From the NCBI RefSeq assembly GCF_028369295.1, contig NZ_JAQMYP010000056.1, positions 1-64,000 on the forward strand: a stretch of 64,000 nt of DNA. Direction: 5' to 3'. Shown in pieces: positions 7,748 to 16,787 of the stretch (position 1 is its first letter; each line of letters starts with the position of its first letter). The position numbers were made by a program, and so were the translations under genes. Origin of the DNA: Streptomyces sp. HD. Its GTDB lineage: Bacteria; Actinomycetota; Actinomycetes; Streptomycetales; Streptomycetaceae. A model generated the notes under the pieces. That model was not told the origin of the DNA and did no database searches. It saw only the letters and a program-made list of their open reading frames with translations.

Positions 7748-9283
7748 ATGGTGACCGACGTGGTGGTGGTCGGTGGCGGGCCGGTCGGCATGCTGCTCGC
7801 AGCCGAGCTGCGGCTGAACGGCGTAGACGTCGTGGTACTGGAGAAACTGAGCGCGCCGAGCGGGCACTCCCGGGCGTTCCGGCTGCAGCCGCGGACCCTG
7901 GAGATCCTCGATTCACGGGGGCTCCTCGACCGGTTCGCGGACGGCCGTACGACGTGGCCCAGCGCTCATTTCGCCGGCCTCCGGCCGCTGCTGGAGCTCG
8001 GCGCCCTCGACAGCGCCCATCCGCACTCCCTGCTCATCCCGCAGGCCAGGACCGAGGCGCTGCTGGAGGAGCACGCCGTCGTCCTGGGGGCGGACGTACG
8101 CCGCGGACACGAGGTCGTGGGGCTCCGGCAGAACGCCGGTCCCGGAGAGGACCCGGACCGGGGCTCCGTCACCGTGCGGTTCGCCGGGCCCAACGGGGAG
8201 GCGGAGATCGAGGCGAGCCATGTCGTCGGCTGCGACGGCGGACGCAGCACGATCCGGGGCCTCGCCGGCATCCCCTTCCCCGGGATCGGCGGTTCGGTCT
8301 CCGCGCTGCTCGGCGACGTCGTCCTCGCGGACCGCGCCGCGCTGCCGTCGGGGGTGCCCGGCACCTTGCGCACCCCGCAGGGTCTGCTGATGGCGGTGAA
8401 GCTGGAGGAGGGCGTCACGCGGATCCTGACAACCGAGTTCGGCCGCGACCCGGGTGCCCGCGACGCCCCCGTGACCCTGGCCGAACTGACCGGTGCGGTA
8501 CGCCGTGTCACCGGTGCCGAGGTGGAGCTGCGCGACCCGCGCTGGCTCTCCCGTTTCAGCGACGCGACCTGCCTGGCCGGGCAGTACCGGGCGGGCAGGG
8601 TGCTGCTCGCCGGCGACGCCGCCCATGTGCACTTCCCGATCGGCGCGCAGGGGCTCAACCTCGGGCTCCAGGACGCGATGAACCTGGGGTGGAAGCTCGC
8701 CGACACCGTCCGCGGCCGCGCCCCCGGCGGTCTCCTCGACACCTACGGCGCGGAACGGCGGCCGGTGGCCGAGCGGGTGCTGCGCGAGACCCGTGCGCAG
8801 CTGGCGCTGATGAACCCCGACGAGCGCATCGACCCGCTGCGGGAGATGTTCTCGGAGCTGCTGGCCCTGGATCCGGTCAACGCCCATCTGGCCGGGCTCA
8901 CCGCAGGCCTGGACGTACGGTACGCGGCGCCGGACACCGGCACGGAGGATCCGGCCGGGGCGCATGCGCTGGTCGGGGGCAGGGTGCCCGAACTGAGCTT
9001 CACGACCGCGGCGGGGCCGGTGCGGGTCGCCGAACTGTTGCGTGCCGGGCGCCCCGTCCTGGTGGATGCGGCCGACGGCGGTGCCGCCGACGTGTCCGCC
9101 GCCTGGGCGGGCCGGGTGGACGTGGTGCGTGCCGCGCCACCGGGGGCGAACGGCTGCGCCGCCCTGCTGGTGCGCCCCGACGGCTATGTGGCATGGGCGG
9201 CCGGTCCGGGCGCCTTCGAGGCGCCGGCCCGGCCCGGTCTGCGGGCGGCGCTCACCCAGTGGTTCGGAGCCCCGGGCGACTGA
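7748..9283 (+). CDS. Class A FAD-dependent aromatic polyketide monooxygenase
   Basis: This 511-residue flavoprotein hydroxylase is of the PgaE/MtmOIV/OxyS group. The dinucleotide fold motif G-G-G-P-V-G is at residues 9-14. The D-G motif is G-C-D-G-G-R-S-T. The FAD-ribityl motif is G-D-A-A-H-V-H-F-P-I-G-A-Q-G-L-N-L-G. A C-terminal thioredoxin-like domain ends with the L-V-R-P-D-G-Y-V-A-W pattern common in this group. The ATG at 7748 has G-G-A-G-G five bases upstream, while an ATG at 7736 lacks spacing for one. NADPH-dependent ring hydroxylation or Baeyer-Villiger cleavage are both possible. GT6 follows 82 bases downstream on the same strand. Confidence 0.9.
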   Translation: MVTDVVVVGGGPVGMLLAAELRLNGVDVVVLEKLSAPSGHSRAFRLQPRTLEILDSRGLLDRFADGRTTWPSAHFAGLRPLLELGALDSAHPHSLLIPQARTEALLEEHAVVLGADVRRGHEVVGLRQNAGPGEDPDRGSVTVRFAGPNGEAEIEASHVVGCDGGRSTIRGLAGIPFPGIGGSVSALLGDVVLADRAALPSGVPGTLRTPQGLLMAVKLEEGVTRILTTEFGRDPGARDAPVTLAELTGAVRRVTGAEVELRDPRWLSRFSDATCLAGQYRAGRVLLAGDAAHVHFPIGAQGLNLGLQDAMNLGWKLADTVRGRAPGGLLDTYGAERRPVAERVLRETRAQLALMNPDERIDPLREMFSELLALDPVNAHLAGLTAGLDVRYAAPDTGTEDPAGAHALVGGRVPELSFTTAAGPVRVAELLRAGRPVLVDAADGGAADVSAAWAGRVDVVRAAPPGANGCAALLVRPDGYVAWAAGPGAFEAPARPGLRAALTQWFGAPGD

Positions 9284-9365
9284 CGGTCCCGGCCCGCGTC
9301 CGGCCTCCCGTCCGGCCTTCCTTCCGCTTTCCCGTCCCGCTTCTCCGATTCCGGGAGACCCACCC

Positions 9366-10568
9366 ATGCGCATCCTGTTCACCAGCTACGCGGCCCGGCC
9401 GCACTTCTACCCGCTCGTCCCCCTCGCCTGGTCGGCGCTGGCCGCGGGCCACGAAGTGCGGGTGGCCAGCACGCCGTCGCTGATGCCCGCGGTCGCGGAG
9501 TCCGGGCTGCCCGGGGTGTCCGTCGGCACGGACATCGACGCCGACGCGTGGTACCGCAGCGGCACATTCGTCCCCAGACCGGTCGAGGGGGAGCCGGAGA
9601 CCGCGACCTGGATGCGGGTCACGGACCGGCTCGCCGCCAAACAGTTCAGCGTCTGCGAGCACATGGTCGACGGACTCGTGGAATTCTGCCGCCGGTGGCG
9701 GCCCGACCTCATCGTGCACGACCCCGTGACCTTCGCCGGGCCGGTTGCCGGACAGGTGACGGGCGTGCCGACGGTCAGTCATCTGTACGGCCTCGCACGC
9801 CTGCTGCGGCTTGACATCAAGGACTGGGTCGGCACCGAGCACCGGCCCGGGTATCTGGAGCTCTTCGACCGGTGGGGCGTCGAGCCGCTCCTCGACCCGG
9901 CCGCCTGGGTCGACCCGTGCCCGCCCGGTCTGCGCTGGCCCGGCCAGCGGGAGATCAACCGGATGCAGATGCGCTACATCCCGTACAACGGCCCCGGTAC
10001 GGAGCCGGATTGGGGGTACGAAGGTTCCGGCCGGCCCCGGGTCCTGGTGACTTGGGGCACCTCTCAGCAGAAGAAGCAGGGGACTGAGGTCATCGAGCTG
10101 TTCGGCCGGATCGCCCGCAGTGTTGCCGCGCTCGGCGCGGAAGTGGTCCTGACCGTGGGCGCTATGGACTCGGCGCACCGTCGGCACCTGGGTGAGCTGC
10201 CCGACACCGTGCGGACCGTCGACTGGGTTCCGCTGGGCATGCTGGCGCAGCGGTCGCAGGCCATCGTGCACACCGGTGGTTCGGGAGTGATGATGACCGC
10301 GGCGGCCCACGGCGTACCGCAGCTGGGCATCACGAAGATCCCGGAGGGCCGCTTCAACACCGAGCGTCTCGCGGCCGTCGGAGCGGGCCGCCTGCTCCCG
10401 CAGGACGAGGTCAGCGAGACGGCGGTGCAGGAGCATGTGGCCGCGCTCCTGGACGACCCGGGGTACCGGGACGGCGCGCTCGGACTGCGTACGGAGATCG
10501 AGGAGCAGCCGGCGCCCGCCACCCTGGTGTCCCGGCTGGAGGAGATCGCGGGCGCTGCGGCGCGGTGA
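9366..10568 (+). CDS. GT1-family deoxysugar glycosyltransferase (6 of 6), variant donor motif
   Basis: This 400-residue member starts M-R-I-L-F-T-S-Y-A-A-R-P-H-F-Y. It differs from the other five: where they read H-H-G-G-x-G-T it reads H-T-G-G-S-G-V-M-M-T, losing the second histidine. It also has K-D-W-V-G-T-E-H and other insertions absent from the rest. It resembles glycosyltransferases that work with an auxiliary P450-like protein, or extension enzymes, but no auxiliary gene is visible. It probably has the most distinct role in the set, such as first glycosylation or another donor. G-G-G-A-G-A precedes the ATG at 9366. Confidence 0.87.
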   Translation: MRILFTSYAARPHFYPLVPLAWSALAAGHEVRVASTPSLMPAVAESGLPGVSVGTDIDADAWYRSGTFVPRPVEGEPETATWMRVTDRLAAKQFSVCEHMVDGLVEFCRRWRPDLIVHDPVTFAGPVAGQVTGVPTVSHLYGLARLLRLDIKDWVGTEHRPGYLELFDRWGVEPLLDPAAWVDPCPPGLRWPGQREINRMQMRYIPYNGPGTEPDWGYEGSGRPRVLVTWGTSQQKKQGTEVIELFGRIARSVAALGAEVVLTVGAMDSAHRRHLGELPDTVRTVDWVPLGMLAQRSQAIVHTGGSGVMMTAAAHGVPQLGITKIPEGRFNTERLAAVGAGRLLPQDEVSETAVQEHVAALLDDPGYRDGALGLRTEIEEQPAPATLVSRLEEIAGAAAR

Positions 10569-10647
10569 GACGGGGCCGGTGGCGGACCGGTGAGGCGGGG
10601 CGGGTGCCGGCGGGCGCCCGCCCCGCTTCCGTCGCCGGACGAAGCGC

Positions 10648-10688
10648 GGCCGTGTAAGGCGGGTCGGCCCGCCCCGCCTTACACGGCC
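10648..10688. terminator. Bidirectional hairpin terminator between GT6 and FAD monooxygenase
   Basis: A perfect 16-base-pair stem (10648-10663 with 10673-10688) and 9-base loop lies between two convergent genes and includes the stop codon of the minus-strand monooxygenase at 10679-10681. It should end transcription from both sides. Confidence 0.85.
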
Positions 10689-12334
10689 GGCGCCGCTCCG
10701 GTCCGTGTCCCGGTGAGCTCGTGGGGCCGGTCCAGGAGCCGGTCGAGCACAAGGCCGAGTGCCGACTCGGGGTCCGCGGACCCGGGGTGCCGGTCGTCGA
10801 GGGCCCGCCACGCCACATATCCGTCGGGCCGGACCAGGACGGCCCCGGAGTCGGTCACGCCGTGGGCCGTGGCCCACCTGGCCGTCGGGTCGGTCACGTC
10901 CGTGCCGAGCAGCACCACGTCGAGCGGGTGGCGCAGGCCCACGGAGCGGCCCGCACCGGCCCAACGGGCCGCGCGGGGCCCGCACAGGAGAACGTGCCGG
11001 GCGCGGTAGAGGTCGAGGCTGGAGAGGGCCGCGCCGTCCCGCAGCAGGGGGAGGTGGGGGGCCCGGCTGCCGGGTGTGCCGTCGAAGGAGAGCGAGGGTG
11101 GGGGCGGGGGCGTTCCGGGCTGTTCGGCGAGGACCGCTCGGGAGCTGTAGCGGTAGCCCAGGGCCACCGCGAGCGGATCCTGGGCGGCGGCCGTGCCCGC
11201 CGCATCCGCCCCGTCCTGGCGGCGCCGCTGCTGGCGCAGGGACAGCGCACCGGATGCCAGCGCGACCGGGCGACGCTCGGCCTCGTAGCTCTCCAGGAGT
11301 TCCTCGCCCGCAGTTCCCCGGACCACTGCCGCCAGTTTCCACGCGAGGTTGTGCGCGTCCTGGATGCCGGTGTTGCCGCCGAGGCCCCCGGCGGGCGGCA
11401 TGACGTGCGCCGCGTCCCCGGCCAGCAGGACCCGCCCGGACCGGTAGCGGTCGGCGGTCCAGGAGGCCAGCTCCCAGACCGGTACGGGGCCGCCGTGGTC
11501 CGCTCGAAGCAGCCGCGGCCGGAGATCCGGGACGCCGGTCGCCTTGCGGATCAGGGCGGTGCGGCGCTCCGCGGTGAAGTCCTCCGGTCCCTCGCCCGCT
11601 TCGGGCCGGTAGGGGACCATCAGCACCCAGCGCAGCGGACCGTCCAGCCGCGTCAGCATCGTGCCGGGCACGGGTTCGGCCAGGTAGGCGAGGGCCAACC
11701 GGCGTCCGTGCAGGGGCTCCGACAGGTCGGCTTCGAAGGCGATGTTCGCATAGTGCACGGAGCCGCCGGCGCCCCGCGTGGCGATCCCCAGCGCCTGCCG
11801 GACCGGTGAACGATGCCCGTCGGCCGCCACGAGGTAGTCGGCCCGCACAGTGTGCTCCGTGCCGGTGCCGAGGTCCCGCAGCGTCGCGGTCACTCCCGCT
11901 CCGTCCTGCGCGAAGGAGTTCAGGCGGGTGCGGAAGCGGATCCGGGTGCCCCGGCGTTCGGCGTGTGAGCGCAGCACCGGCTCCACCACGTTCTGGTCGA
12001 TGGTCAGCGGCGTGGTCGGGCTCAGTCGGCCGAAGGAACCTGGGGCGGGACGCGTCATCCGCAGCTCCTCCGGTTCGCCGAGCGAGCGGGCGCGGACGAT
12101 CTCGGGGAGCCCGGCGAGGACCGAGCGTGGCGCGGCCCGCAGCTCCTGCTCGACGCCCGCGGCCCGCAGCACCTCCATGGCGCGGAGGTTGAGACCGCGG
12201 CCCCGTGGCAGCCGTGAGGTCTCCGGGTGCTGCTCGACGACCAGAGCCGGAGTCCCGTGCTCGGCGAGGAACACGGCGAGTGACAGGCCCACCAGACCGC
12301 CGCCCGCGATCAGTACGGGCACGCTGCTCTTCAT
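10679..12334 (-). CDS. Class A FAD-dependent monooxygenase, RdmE/TcmG-like
   Basis: This 551-residue flavoprotein resembles aklavinone 11-hydroxylase and TcmG in layout. It has the FAD fold motif G-G-G-L-V-G at residues 11-16, the R-G-L-N-L-R-A-M-E segment at about 46-54, the D-G motif A-A-D-G-H-R-S-P-V, the G-D motif G-D-A-A-H-V-M-P-P-A-G-G-L-G and a C-terminal thioredoxin-like domain. It probably hydroxylates the tetracyclic aglycone. It is transcribed alone, divergently from the methyltransferase gene at 12509, so the 174 bases between them hold both promoters. Confidence 0.9.
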   Translation of the reverse strand: MKSSVPVLIAGGGLVGLSLAVFLAEHGTPALVVEQHPETSRLPRGRGLNLRAMEVLRAAGVEQELRAAPRSVLAGLPEIVRARSLGEPEELRMTRPAPGSFGRLSPTTPLTIDQNVVEPVLRSHAERRGTRIRFRTRLNSFAQDGAGVTATLRDLGTGTEHTVRADYLVAADGHRSPVRQALGIATRGAGGSVHYANIAFEADLSEPLHGRRLALAYLAEPVPGTMLTRLDGPLRWVLMVPYRPEAGEGPEDFTAERRTALIRKATGVPDLRPRLLRADHGGPVPVWELASWTADRYRSGRVLLAGDAAHVMPPAGGLGGNTGIQDAHNLAWKLAAVVRGTAGEELLESYEAERRPVALASGALSLRQQRRRQDGADAAGTAAAQDPLAVALGYRYSSRAVLAEQPGTPPPPPSLSFDGTPGSRAPHLPLLRDGAALSSLDLYRARHVLLCGPRAARWAGAGRSVGLRHPLDVVLLGTDVTDPTARWATAHGVTDSGAVLVRPDGYVAWRALDDRHPGSADPESALGLVLDRLLDRPHELTGTRTGAAPAV

Positions 12335-12508
12335 GCCTCACCTCTTTCGTCGGATCTTTCGTCGGAGAAGGACAGGACGGCCAAGGTGGCACGCGTGCGT
12401 GGTTTCCCAGTCGAGCCGGGCTGGACACGGCCATCTCAAGCTGCCTTCGAGCCGCTGCCGAGCCGGGCTGCCGATCATGTGGCGACGCATCAGCCACGGA
12501 AGGTACCC

Positions 12509-13540
12509 ATGACGAACACGGAACCGCCCAGGATCGACTCGAAGCAGCTCCACGACATCGCCCGCGGCTATGTGAAGACCGCGCTCCTGCGTACCGCCCT
12601 CGAACTGCGCCTGTTCGACGCGCTGGCGGACGGCCCGCTGGACGCCGACACGCTGGCCGGGCGCACCGACGCGCACCCGCGCGGGATGCGCATCCTGCTG
12701 GATGCGCTCGCGGGGATCGGCCTGCTCCGCACGCGGGGTACGCGCTATGAGCTGCCGGACGGCGGCGAGACCTACCTGGTGAGCAGCAGCCCGCAGTTCT
12801 TCGGCGGCGCGGTGCGCCTGGGGGCCAGCGACTGGGAGTGGGATGCCCAGAAGCACCTGGTCGATGCCGTCCGGCACGGCGGTACGGTCGCCGACACGCA
12901 CGCTCTCACGCCGGAATTCGATTACTGGGAGGAGTTCGCGAACCACACCTCCTGGTTCAACAACGGTGCCGCCGAGCTGATGGCCGAGCAGCTGGTGCCG
13001 TGGGCCGCGGAACGCGACTCCGTGGACGTCCTCGACATCGCCTGCAGCCACGGCTCGTACGGCTTCGCCTTCGCCCAGCGCGAACCCCGGGCCACCATCT
13101 GCGGCCTGGACTGGCCGAACGTCCTGGAGATCACCCGTCGCAACGCCGAACGCCTCGGCGTGGCCGACCGGTTCCGGTCCCTCTCCGGTGACATGTTCAC
13201 GACGGACTTCGGCGGCCCGTACGACATCGTGATGCTCACCAACGTGCTGCACCACTTCTCCGAGCGCCAGGCCACCGAGCTGCTCACGCGCGCGGCACAG
13301 GCCGTCAAGCCCGGCGGCCGGATCGCGGTCGTCGGGCACACCTACGACGAGGGCGACACCCCGGAGACCAACCCGCTGCCGTACATGTTCTCCGTGATCA
13401 TGCTGGTCCAGACCCATGAGGGACAGACGCACTCCGTGCCGACGTACCACAAGATGCTGACGGCGGCAGGCTTCGAGAACCCGCGGAGCTATGCGGGAGA
13501 GAAGGCGATGCACCGGCTGTTCATCGCGGAGCGCCCATGA
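12509..13540 (+). CDS. SAM-dependent O-methyltransferase (winged-helix dimer type)
   Basis: This 343-residue protein combines an N-terminal dimerisation/winged-helix domain (about 1-100) with a class I Rossmann methyltransferase domain. The SAM motif reads D-I-A-C-S-H-G-S-Y-G rather than the usual D-V-G-G-G-x-G of this family, a recognisable sub-branch. Later motifs are G-L-D-W-P and L-T-N-V-L-H-H-F. The ATG at 12509 has G-G-A-A-G-G upstream; frame upstream of it is not conserved. Its stop overlaps the flavin monooxygenase start by 4 bases. It probably methylates a hydroxyl of the aglycone or a sugar. Confidence 0.87.
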   Translation: MTNTEPPRIDSKQLHDIARGYVKTALLRTALELRLFDALADGPLDADTLAGRTDAHPRGMRILLDALAGIGLLRTRGTRYELPDGGETYLVSSSPQFFGGAVRLGASDWEWDAQKHLVDAVRHGGTVADTHALTPEFDYWEEFANHTSWFNNGAAELMAEQLVPWAAERDSVDVLDIACSHGSYGFAFAQREPRATICGLDWPNVLEITRRNAERLGVADRFRSLSGDMFTTDFGGPYDIVMLTNVLHHFSERQATELLTRAAQAVKPGGRIAVVGHTYDEGDTPETNPLPYMFSVIMLVQTHEGQTHSVPTYHKMLTAAGFENPRSYAGEKAMHRLFIAERP

Positions 13541-14691
13541 GCGCCGGGCCGGCCGGGCCGGAGGTACCGGCGCGGACGCTCCTGGAGGCCGCCGAACCGG
13601 TGCGGGAGGCCGCGGCACGCCGCGCGGCGGCGGCCGACCGGGACCGCATCCTCGACCCCGAGGTCATCCGTGCGCTGAAGGACGCGGGGTTCCCCGCCCA
13701 CTTCGTGCCGCGCCGCTTCGGCGGCGCGTCCGGTACCTTCACCGCGTTCCTCGACGCGGCCGCGCTGGTGGCGGAGGGCTGCGCGGCCGCGGGCTGGTGT
13801 GCCGCACTCTTCGCCACGCACGCCCGCCTGGCCGCGTATCTGCCCGTCGAGGCGCAGCGGGAGCTGTGGGCACAGGGGCCGGACACCCTGGTCTCCGCCG
13901 GGTTCGTGCCCTCCGGCACGGTGTCGGCGGCAGCCGGCGGATGGACGCTCTCGGGCTCCTGGAGCTATATCAGCGGCGTGGACTTCGCCGACTGGGCGCT
14001 GCTCGCCGCATGGGAGCCGGACCCGGCGGAGCGCAGGCTGCGTTTCTTCGCCGTGCCGCGGCGGGACTTCACCGTGCGGGACACCTGGTTCACCACGGGG
14101 CTGCGGGGCACCGGGAGCCGGACCGTGGAGCTGGACGGCGTCCATGTGCCCGCCCACCGGACCGTCGCACAGGCGGTCCTGCTGGCCGGCCGGGCCCCCG
14201 ACACTCCCCCGGCCCGTTGCCATGACGTGCCCTTCCGGCTGGTGAACGGGATCGCCCTTGTGGCCCCCGCGCTGGGCGCCGCCCGGCACGCGCTGCACGC
14301 GTGGACGGAGTGGATCGCGGGCAAGACCGAGGTGCTCATGGGGCGCACGGTCGCCGCGGCGGACAAGGGCTCCGTGCAGTCCGCCCTGGCCCGTACCTCC
14401 GCCGCGCTGGACGCGGCCGGGCTGCTGCTTCGGCGCATCGCCGCGGACGCGGACGCCGACGCGCCGCCGGACCCCGGCGCCGTTCCGCGCAGCCACCGCG
14501 ACTACGCCGTCGTGGCCGAGTCGCTGAGGGACGCGGTGGACCGGCTGCAGCGGGCCAGCGGCGCCGGCGGGCAGGCGGAGGGCGGCCCGGTCGAACGGGC
14601 CTGGCGCGATGTGCACGCCGCGGCGTCGCACGCCGCGCTGCAATTCGATGCCAATGCCGCGGTGTACGCCCGCCATGCGCTGGCCTGCTGA
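13537..14691 (+). CDS. Acyl-CoA-dehydrogenase-like flavin monooxygenase (group D)
   Basis: This 384-residue protein has the acyl-CoA dehydrogenase fold used by two-component flavin monooxygenases (HsaA, DszC, ActVA-ORF5 type). These take reduced flavin from a separate reductase and hydroxylate aromatics. Seen features are an N-terminal helical domain with A-A-A-D-R-D-R and F-V-P-R-R-F-G-G, the middle beta-domain W-T-L-S-G-S-W-S-Y-I-S-G, T-G-L-R-G-T-G-S, and an Arg-rich C-terminal helical bundle. No flavin reductase gene is visible in the window, so a host reductase may serve. It is coupled by overlap on both sides (ATGA with the preceding gene, 1 base with the next). Confidence 0.85.
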   Translation: MSAGPAGPEVPARTLLEAAEPVREAAARRAAAADRDRILDPEVIRALKDAGFPAHFVPRRFGGASGTFTAFLDAAALVAEGCAAAGWCAALFATHARLAAYLPVEAQRELWAQGPDTLVSAGFVPSGTVSAAAGGWTLSGSWSYISGVDFADWALLAAWEPDPAERRLRFFAVPRRDFTVRDTWFTTGLRGTGSRTVELDGVHVPAHRTVAQAVLLAGRAPDTPPARCHDVPFRLVNGIALVAPALGAARHALHAWTEWIAGKTEVLMGRTVAAADKGSVQSALARTSAALDAAGLLLRRIAADADADAPPDPGAVPRSHRDYAVVAESLRDAVDRLQRASGAGGQAEGGPVERAWRDVHAAASHAALQFDANAAVYARHALAC

Positions 14692-15776
14692 TGACTGTGC
14701 GGCGACAGGGGAGTGACGTGGACGAGACCGCCGGGGCCCGGGAGACCGTGCCCGCTCCGGACAGTGCGCCGCTGCGGCTGCACGCACTGTCCTACAGTCT
14801 GGGGCTGACGGCCGCGGTCACCGCCGCTGCCCGGCTCGGCCTCGCCGACGTACTGGGTGAAGAGCCGCTGTCCCTGGCGGAGTTGGCGGAGCGGGCCGGG
14901 GCGCAGCGGGAGCCGCTCGGCCAGCTGATGCTCGCCCTGGCCTGCCACGGGGTGTTCCGGGTGACGGCTGACGGAGCGTATGCGCACTCGGAGATGTCCC
15001 GGCTGCTGCGGTCGGACGAGCCGGGCAGTCGGCGCGCGATGGCGCTGCTAGCCGGGGCACCGTTCGCCTGGCGGATCTGGGGCCGGCTTGACGAGGCGGT
15101 GCGCTCGGGCACGCACGTCTTCCGGGACACCTACGGCAAGGAGCTCTTCGCCCATCTGCGCGAGGACGAACCGGAGTTGGGTGAGCTGTTCGGCCAGGCC
15201 ATGGCGAAGAACGGCGAGGCGACCGCGGCGGCGGTGACGCGCGCCCTGGACCTGGCGGAAACCGCGACCGTCGCCGATATCGGCGGTGGCCACGGCACCC
15301 TCCTGAAGGCCGTGCTGGAGACCCGTCCGGCGGTTCAGGGGGTGCTGTTCGACCTGCCCGAGGTGACCGCGCGGGCGCATCCGGAGCTGGCCGGGCCGGG
15401 CTCCCTGGCGGACCGCTGCCGGATCGTGTCCGGCGACTGTCATCAGGACGTGCCGGTGACCGCCGATGTGTACGTGCTCAAGGGCGTCCTGCACATGTGG
15501 AACGACGACACCGCCGTCGAGGCCCTGCGCCGCATCGGGCGCCACGCTCCGGCCGGGGCACGCATCGTGGTGGCCGAGCAAATCCTCGACGTAGCCGAGT
15601 CGGCGCACGTCGCCAGTGTGATGAACCTGCTGATGCTGGTCAGCCAGGGCGGCCGGGAGCGCACCACCGGGGAGTTCGAGGAGCTCTTCGCCCGGGCCGG
15701 GCTGACGTTCCGGGGGGTCACGCCGACGGGCTCCGTCGTCCACCTCTTGGAGGCGGTGGTTCCCGGGGAGGAGTGA
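14691..15776 (+). CDS. SAM-dependent O-methyltransferase
   Basis: This methyltransferase (361 residues from the ATG at 14691) has an N-terminal dimerisation domain and a C-terminal Rossmann domain with D-I-G-G-G-H-G-T-L-L as the SAM-binding loop, plus L-K-G-V-L-H-M-W-N-D-D, a hallmark of the aromatic polyketide O-methyltransferases (TcmO/DnrK/DmpM group). The ATG overlaps the preceding stop by one base, which suggests coupling. A GTG at 14718 has a better ribosome site (A-G-G-G-G-A-G) and may be the true start. It closes a three-gene unit ended by a strong terminator. Confidence 0.88.
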   Translation: MTVRRQGSDVDETAGARETVPAPDSAPLRLHALSYSLGLTAAVTAAARLGLADVLGEEPLSLAELAERAGAQREPLGQLMLALACHGVFRVTADGAYAHSEMSRLLRSDEPGSRRAMALLAGAPFAWRIWGRLDEAVRSGTHVFRDTYGKELFAHLREDEPELGELFGQAMAKNGEATAAAVTRALDLAETATVADIGGGHGTLLKAVLETRPAVQGVLFDLPEVTARAHPELAGPGSLADRCRIVSGDCHQDVPVTADVYVLKGVLHMWNDDTAVEALRRIGRHAPAGARIVVAEQILDVAESAHVASVMNLLMLVSQGGRERTTGEFEELFARAGLTFRGVTPTGSVVHLLEAVVPGEE

Positions 15777-15795
15777 GCACTGCCAGGTAACCCGA

Positions 15796-15830
15796 GGGCC
15801 GGGACTCCGCGCACCGCGGACTCCCGGCCC
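15796..15830 (+). terminator. Hairpin terminator after O-methyltransferase operon
   Basis: A 15-base-pair GC-rich stem with one mismatch (15796-15810 with 15816-15830) and a 5-base loop begins 20 bases after the methyltransferase stop. It separates the tailoring operon from the regulatory genes. Confidence 0.75.
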
Positions 15831-15991
15831 GCATGCGTGCACGCACCGGGCAGTCGTACCGAAATCCTGCGCCGGGCGCTCTGAAACGGAACGGCGAGGG
15901 AGGATGACGGAACGGAGGCGCCGTGACGCCACCGCAGGGCGCGCGACCGAACGGGACCTCACGGGACGAGCAATGCGAACAAGAGGGACGA

Positions 15992-16597
15992 ATGATCCGG
16001 ATCCTGATCGCCGAGGACATGACGATACTGCGCAAGGCCCTGGTGGCCCTGCTCGAACTGGAGCCGGACTTCGAAGTGGTGGACGAGGTCTCCTGCGGGG
16101 ACGAGATCGTGCCCCGCGGCATCGAGCTCAAGCCGGACGTGGCGCTGCTCGACATCGACCTCCCGGGCTGCGACGGCATCACCGCGGCGGCCGCGCTCTC
16201 CGCGACCGTGCCGGGGTGCCGCTCGGTGATCCTGACCAGCCTGGGCCGGCCGGGCAATCTGCGCAGAGCGCTGGCCGCGGGGGCGGCGGGGTTCCTCCTC
16301 AAGGACAGCGACCCAGAGCGGCTGTGCACCGCGATCAGGGACGTGGTGGCCGGCGGGCGGGCCGTCGACCCGTCCCTCGCCATTGCCGCCCTCGACGATC
16401 GGCCCACCCCGCTGACGGCCCGTGAGCTGGAGGTGCTGCGGCTGGCCTCCGAGGGCGCGGAGGCCGGCGAGATCGGGTCCCGGCTCTGCCTGTCCTCCGG
16501 GACCGTACGGAACTACCTGACCTCCGTCGTCACCAAGCTCAACGCCCGCAACCGCATGGACGCGGTGCGTATCGCCCGGGAGGCCGGCTGGATCTGA
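15992..16597 (+). CDS. Response regulator, NarL/DesR type
   Basis: This 201-residue protein has a receiver domain (1-120) with acidic pocket E8/D9, phospho-acceptor D54 in L-L-D-I-D-L-P-G and K104 near F-L-L-K-D. A LuxR-type helix-turn-helix is at about 137-195 (L-T-A-R-E-L-E-V-L-R; G-T-V-R-N-Y-L). The A-R-N-R-M-D-A-V-R-I-A ending is typical of DesR-like regulators paired with DesK-like kinases. No kinase is adjacent; the DesK-like kinase at 41753-42985 is the likely partner. The ATG at 15992 has A-G-A-G-G-G-A upstream. It probably controls the cluster together with the SARP. Confidence 0.88.
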   Translation: MIRILIAEDMTILRKALVALLELEPDFEVVDEVSCGDEIVPRGIELKPDVALLDIDLPGCDGITAAAALSATVPGCRSVILTSLGRPGNLRRALAAGAAGFLLKDSDPERLCTAIRDVVAGGRAVDPSLAIAALDDRPTPLTARELEVLRLASEGAEAGEIGSRLCLSSGTVRNYLTSVVTKLNARNRMDAVRIAREAGWI

Positions 16598-16787
16598 TCC
16601 GCGCTCCGTGGACCGCTCACCTAGGAATCGTGACGGATTCATATGCGGTGCAGTACGGATACATGTGCGGAAGGGGACATGGACACTGTTGTCCGTGGTG
16701 CGGAAGTGAAACGTTGGGAACGCCGTCGAGGCCACTCCGGGCCTCCGGCTCTTCGTTGCCATTGCGACACAGCACCATGGGGGAAGC

